DNA from: Candidatus Phytoplasma phoenicium
GTDB taxonomy: Bacteria; Bacillota_I; Bacilli_A; Acholeplasmatales; Acholeplasmataceae
Length of the DNA stretch: 10,485 nucleotides
NCBI RefSeq assembly: GCF_001189415.1
Contig: NZ_JPSQ01000063.1
Location: 1 to 10,485 of the forward strand
Direction of reading: 5' to 3'
Shown: in pieces, positions 7,261 to 10,485 of the stretch
Position numbering within the stretch: position 1 is the first letter of the stretch
Layout of the letters: each line of letters starts with the position of its first letter
Notes under the pieces: generated by a model
Databases searched by the model: none
What the model saw: only the letters and a program-made list of their open reading frames with translations
Told to the model about the DNA's origin: nothing
Made by a program: the position numbers and the translations under genes

Positions 7261-7938
7261 TTATATTTTCCTTTCTTGTTGAAACATCATTAAAGCTTTT
7301 TGAGCTGCTTTTTGTTCAGCTGCTTTTTTAGTTTTACCAATACCATGACCTAAAAATTTATTTTCTAAATAAACTTCTGCAATAAATTCTTTATCATGAG
7401 CTAAACCTTTTTCCGAAACAATACGGTAACTTAAATTTTGTTTATGTGTTTGCACTAATTCTTGCAACTGTGTTTTAAAATCAATAATATTAATTACTTT
7501 ATTTAAACAAGGTAGAACAATATAATAAAAAGTTTTTTCTACTTGTGAAAAACCTAAATCTAAATAAATTGCTCCAAATAAAGCTTCAAAAGCATCAGCT
7601 AAAATAGAATAATTTTGTAAATATCTTTTTTTCTCACCTTTACCTAAAAGAATATATTTTTTTAATTGGATTTCTTCTGCATAAATTAATAAAGATTCGA
7701 CACAAACTGCTTGTGCTCTTTTTTTTGTCATAATACCTTCATTATCTATATTTTGACGATATAAATAATTAGCCATTAAAAAATTAATAATAGCATCTCC
7801 TAAAAATTCCAATCTTTCGTTATCTTGATCTTTAAAATTGTTTTCATTGGCATAAGAACTATGAGTTAAAGCTTGAATATATAAAGAAATATTTTTGGGT
7901 TTAATTTGTAATCTTTTAAATAAATTTTTTAATAACAT
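7261..7938 (-). CDS. rnc: ribonuclease III
   Basis: Double-strand-specific endoribonuclease for rRNA precursor processing and turnover of structured mRNAs. The 225-residue product has the catalytic RIIID domain (about 5-150) with the signature NERLEFLGDA (40-49) supplying E41, E44 and D48, and ADAFEALFGAIYLD (114-127) supplying D115 and E118, matching the metal-binding set of E. coli RNase III (E38, D45, D114, E117). A double-stranded RNA-binding domain (about 153-218) follows, ending in the GxGxxKKxAxxxAAxxAL pattern (198-216). All catalytic residues are intact. The usual Ser after GD is Ala. There is no obvious Shine-Dalgarno site; the ATG follows the plsX stop by 18 nt, so coupling to upstream translation is likely. 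In Bacillus acpP precedes rnc and smc follows; here plsX precedes and dnaD follows. Confidence 0.97.
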   Translation of the reverse strand: MLLKNLFKRLQIKPKNISLYIQALTHSSYANENNFKDQDNERLEFLGDAIINFLMANYLYRQNIDNEGIMTKKRAQAVCVESLLIYAEEIQLKKYILLGKGEKKRYLQNYSILADAFEALFGAIYLDLGFSQVEKTFYYIVLPCLNKVINIIDFKTQLQELVQTHKQNLSYRIVSEKGLAHDKEFIAEVYLENKFLGHGIGKTKKAAEQKAAQKALMMFQQERKI

Positions 7939-7956
7939 AATTTACTAATTTTCTTA

Positions 7957-8979
7957 TTAAAATTGTTGAGAAATTTTTTGTATCAAATTTTGTTGCACTA
8001 ATTTTTTTGCTTGAAGAATAGCCTTATAAAAGGCATATTCATTAGAATTTCCATGCGCCTTCACAACAATTTTACTTAATCCCAAAAGCATTGCTCCACC
8101 AATTTCTTTATGATCCATCTTTTTTTTCATTGCTTTCAATTTTTTAACATAAAAAAGTTTACTAATTATCTTAAGAAAAAAATTACTAGTTAAAACATTT
8201 TTAAAAGCTTGCATAGTTGATTCGATTGCTCCTTCGTAACTTTTAATAATCATATTTAAAACAAAACCATCATTTAATAAAATATCTGCATCTGTCGATA
8301 AAAGATTTTGTGGTTCTTCATTTCCTTGAAAAAGAATCCGTTTATCCTGTTGTAATAAATGATAAGTTTTTTTTTCTAATATTCTACCTTTTGTGCTTTC
8401 TATACCAATATTGAATAATTTGATTTTAGGATGCGAAATACATAATAATTCTTTGGCCATGATTGAAGCACAAATAGCATAATTTAACAATTGTTCTGGC
8501 TGAGTTTCAATATTTGCACCTGCATCTAGTAAAATACGAGTACGTCGTCCATCTAAAGAAGGAACCAAAGGAGCTAAAGCTATTCTTTTTATATAAGGTA
8601 ACGTTTTAATAATAAAATAACTCGCAAAAATCAAAGCTTGAGTAGGACCAGCTGAAACTACACCATCAACTTCCCCCTTTCGTACAGCTTCTAAAGCTAA
8701 AAACATAGAGTGTTGTGGTTGTGTGCTTAATACTTCACGTAAATTAGTAATATCCATATTTAAGCATAAATCAGTATGTATAATAGTCATTCTTTTTTTT
8801 TTAAAAGACGAAATTAATTTATTAGAAAAATGTTGATGAAGAATATTATTAATTTTAAATTGATCACCATAAAGGCAAACATATAAATCAGGTTCTTTTA
8901 ATAAGGCTTTGACGGTACCTAAAATATTTATTTTAGGAGCAAAATCTCCGCCCATTGCATCAATGGCTAATTTAATCAT
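7957..8979 (-). CDS. plsX: phosphate acyltransferase PlsX
   Basis: Peripheral membrane enzyme that makes acyl-phosphate from acyl-ACP and phosphate; acyl-phosphate is then used by PlsY to acylate glycerol-3-phosphate. Numbering from the upstream ATG, family text includes LAIDAMGGDFAP (6-17), GVVSAGPTQAL (108-118), LLDAGAN (152-158), GNEE (221-224), LLNDGFVLNMIIKSYEG (236-252), GGAMLLGL (296-303) and KAHGNSN (309-315). The normally well conserved SAGNTGA reads SAGPTQA. Start choice: ATG codons lie at 8985 and 8979. The only Shine-Dalgarno (GAAAGG, 8991-8986) abuts the first but is 6 nt from the second, which also gives MIKLAIDAMGGD, so 8979 is preferred (340 residues). The first overlaps the recG TGA as ATGA. 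No acpP or fatty-acid synthesis genes are present beside it, unlike in Bacillus, so the source of acyl donors is unclear from this window. Confidence 0.94.
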   Translation of the reverse strand: MIKLAIDAMGGDFAPKINILGTVKALLKEPDLYVCLYGDQFKINNILHQHFSNKLISSFKKKRMTIIHTDLCLNMDITNLREVLSTQPQHSMFLALEAVRKGEVDGVVSAGPTQALIFASYFIIKTLPYIKRIALAPLVPSLDGRRTRILLDAGANIETQPEQLLNYAICASIMAKELLCISHPKIKLFNIGIESTKGRILEKKTYHLLQQDKRILFQGNEEPQNLLSTDADILLNDGFVLNMIIKSYEGAIESTMQAFKNVLTSNFFLKIISKLFYVKKLKAMKKKMDHKEIGGAMLLGLSKIVVKAHGNSNEYAFYKAILQAKKLVQQNLIQKISQQF

Positions 8980-8981
8980 AT

Positions 8982-10485
8982 TCATCCTTTCTTTTGGTTT
9001 GAATTTTTGTCATATTGTAAAGTCTCGAAATCTTTCGTAATATTTAAAAAACGATATTTAAAAAAACCACTTTGTTTTTTACCGAAAAAATCGCCTGGTC
9101 CTCTATTTTTTAAATCAAAATCACTTAATTTAAAACCATCATTTTCTTTGATGAATATGTCTAATCTTTTATGATGTTTATGCGTGACTAAAAAACAATA
9201 GTTTTGATAAGTATTACGCCCTACTCGTCCTCTAAATTGGTGAAGCTGACTTAAGCCAAAATATTCAGCTCCTAAAATAATAATCATAGTAGCATTAGTA
9301 ATATCAATACCGACTTCGATAATCGAAGTAGTTAATAATATTCCTTTTTTATCTGGAATAAATGATGTCATTATATTTTCTTGTTGTTGAGTGGTTTTTT
9401 TACCATGTAGAATATATAAATGTTCTATTTGATTTTGTGTTAAAATAGCCTCTACTTTTGGAATATTAAAATATTGAGTTTGATCTTGAATAGCAGGTAT
9501 AATAATGTAAGATTGTTGATTACGATTTTGATTTTTTTTAAAACGTATTATTGCTTCTGATAAAGAGCATTTTTGTGTGCTTACTTCTTTTTTGGTATAA
9601 GGTTTATTTTTTAACAAAGAAACTTTTATAAACCCTAAATACATAGCAATTAAAGCTTTTGGTATAGGAGTGGCTGTTAAATATAAAATATCTGCTATTT
9701 CATTTTTTGTTTGGACTTGTTTTTTTAATATCTATCCCAAATTTATGTGTTTTGTCAATAATGATTAAACTTAATTGATGGAAAATAGTGGTCGATAATA
9801 AATGTGTACCAAATACTATTAGTACTTTATTTGTTTGAATATCTTTTTGTAATTGTTTTCTCTTTTTATTTTTAGAGGTTAAACAAAGAGCAGCTATGTC
9901 TGGGAAAAGTTTTGTAAACTTGCGATAATGTTGCTTTGCTAAAATTTCTGTCGGAGCCCATCATTAAAACTTGTTTTTTTAAATTAATGATACCTAAAGC
10001 AGCTATAAAAACAACCATAGTTTTACCTGTGCCGCGACATATCACCTTGAATTAAACAACTAACAGGATAAGGTTGACTAAAATCTTTATAAATATCATT
10101 AATAATTTGTTTTTGATTTTCTGTTAATGTAAAAGGGATTTTCGTAATCATTTTTTGAATATAAGCAATATTACAAGATAAAGGCGTTTTTGAAAGCATA
10201 TGAATACGTTCAGTAAACCATTTTTTCGTTATTTGTAAAGCTTCTTCGTGCTTAAAACGTTTGAAAGTTTGTTGTAACATATCATTATTTTGTGGTAAAT
10301 GTAAATTTTGTAAAGCTTGTTGACAACTGATTAAACAATATTTAGTTAAAATATGAGTATTTAAATTTTCTTTAATATGAAATTGAGAATGCGAAAAAAT
10401 TTGTTTAAAAAAAGTTATTAAAGTGGGATCAGAAATATTTTTGAATTGATAAAGAGGTCGAATTTGATTTATTAAATTTAGTTCC
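8982..10485 (-). pseudogene. recG: broken recG, ATP-dependent DNA helicase (frameshifted, partial)
   Basis: Remnant of the RecG fork-reversal and branch-migration helicase, open at the right window edge. Four pieces in three frames give one RecG-like protein. Piece 1 (10485 to about 10038) has IRPLYQF, ALQNLHLP, FTLTENQKQII and IQGD. Piece 2 (10033 to about 9959) continues with Walker A text GTGKT and FIAALGI. Piece 3 (9957 to 9721) has APTEILAKQHY, FGTHLL and DKTHKFG. Piece 4 (9719 to 8982) has LTATPIP, LLTTSIIEVGIDI, FGLSQLHQFRGRVGR, NDGFKLSDFDLKNRGPGDFFG and KQSGFFKYRF. Each junction costs one extra base (near 10034, in GGG at 9959-9957, in A7 at 9726-9720); together they restore the original frame, but stops intervene. 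Walker B DExH reads DKTH, losing the catalytic Glu. The C-terminus ends sooner than usual. Short ATG-started ORFs at 9644-8982 and 10280-10023 are pieces of this gene, not separate genes. Confidence 0.9.
8986..8991 (-). promoter_or_regulatory. Shine-Dalgarno site deciding the plsX start
   Basis: GAAAGG on the - strand lies inside the last codons of the broken recG. It is 0 nt from the ATG at 8985 and 6 nt from the in-frame ATG at 8979, which favours the second. It also means plsX initiation does not strictly need recG translation. Confidence 0.6.

Noticed and set aside
8982..9644. Stand-alone 220-residue helicase C-terminal protein beginning MYLGF
   Set aside because: RecG-like text continues upstream of this ATG in the same frame to about 9719 (LTATPIP), so the ATG is internal to the broken recG and not a true start.
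10023..10280. Stand-alone 85-residue protein beginning MLQQTFKRF
   Set aside because: The frame is open upstream to the window edge with RecG-like text, and it stops at a frameshift just before Walker A; it is a recG piece.
1..10485. Insertion sequence, potential mobile unit or prophage
   Set aside because: No transposase, tra5, ssb, himA, hflB or phage-type gene and no terminal repeats were found; the genes are housekeeping plus imp.

Overview
This very AT-rich window looks like a phytoplasma chromosome segment ('Candidatus Phytoplasma', obligate plant- and insect-associated Mollicutes). Three things support this. TGA is read as a stop (dnaX and recG end in TGA) and tryptophan is encoded by TGG, so the Mycoplasma/Spiroplasma code does not apply. 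The gene set is a reduced Firmicutes-type housekeeping set. A small membrane-anchored protein resembling Imp, the phytoplasma immunodominant membrane protein, sits between pyrG and dnaD, which I recall as its usual position. The species or 16Sr group cannot be read from the sequence alone.

Left half, + strand (about 88-5964): dnaX (clamp-loader subunit), a 276-bp AT-rich gap, rpoE (RNA polymerase delta), pssA and psd (the two steps from CDP-diacylglycerol and serine to phosphatidylethanolamine), and pyrG (CTP synthase). rpoE next to pyrG is a familiar Firmicutes pair; here pssA-psd lies between them. CTP from PyrG feeds CDP-diacylglycerol synthesis, so the last three genes are metabolically linked.

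Centre: a strong hairpin with T-runs in both directions (5981-6021) separates the + strand genes from a convergent - strand block. imp (6055-6516) is the last gene of that block and has its own candidate extended -10 promoter.

Right half, - strand (transcription from 10485 down to 6055): recG, plsX, rnc, dnaD, imp. recG is broken by three frameshifts, has lost its Walker B glutamate, and runs off the right edge. The order recG-plsX-rnc matches the Bacillus order recG-fapR-plsX-fabD-fabG-acpP-rnc with the fatty-acid genes missing, which looks like a deletion scar. rnc and dnaD are separated by 1 nt, and recG and plsX touch.

I see no new defence, mobile or RNA system here. No tRNA, rRNA, CRISPR array, insertion sequence or origin was recognised. 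The points most worth a second look are the decaying recG, the fatty-acid-gene scar, the imp locus, the A15 tract at the start of psd, and the Asp-to-Glu change in Psd.
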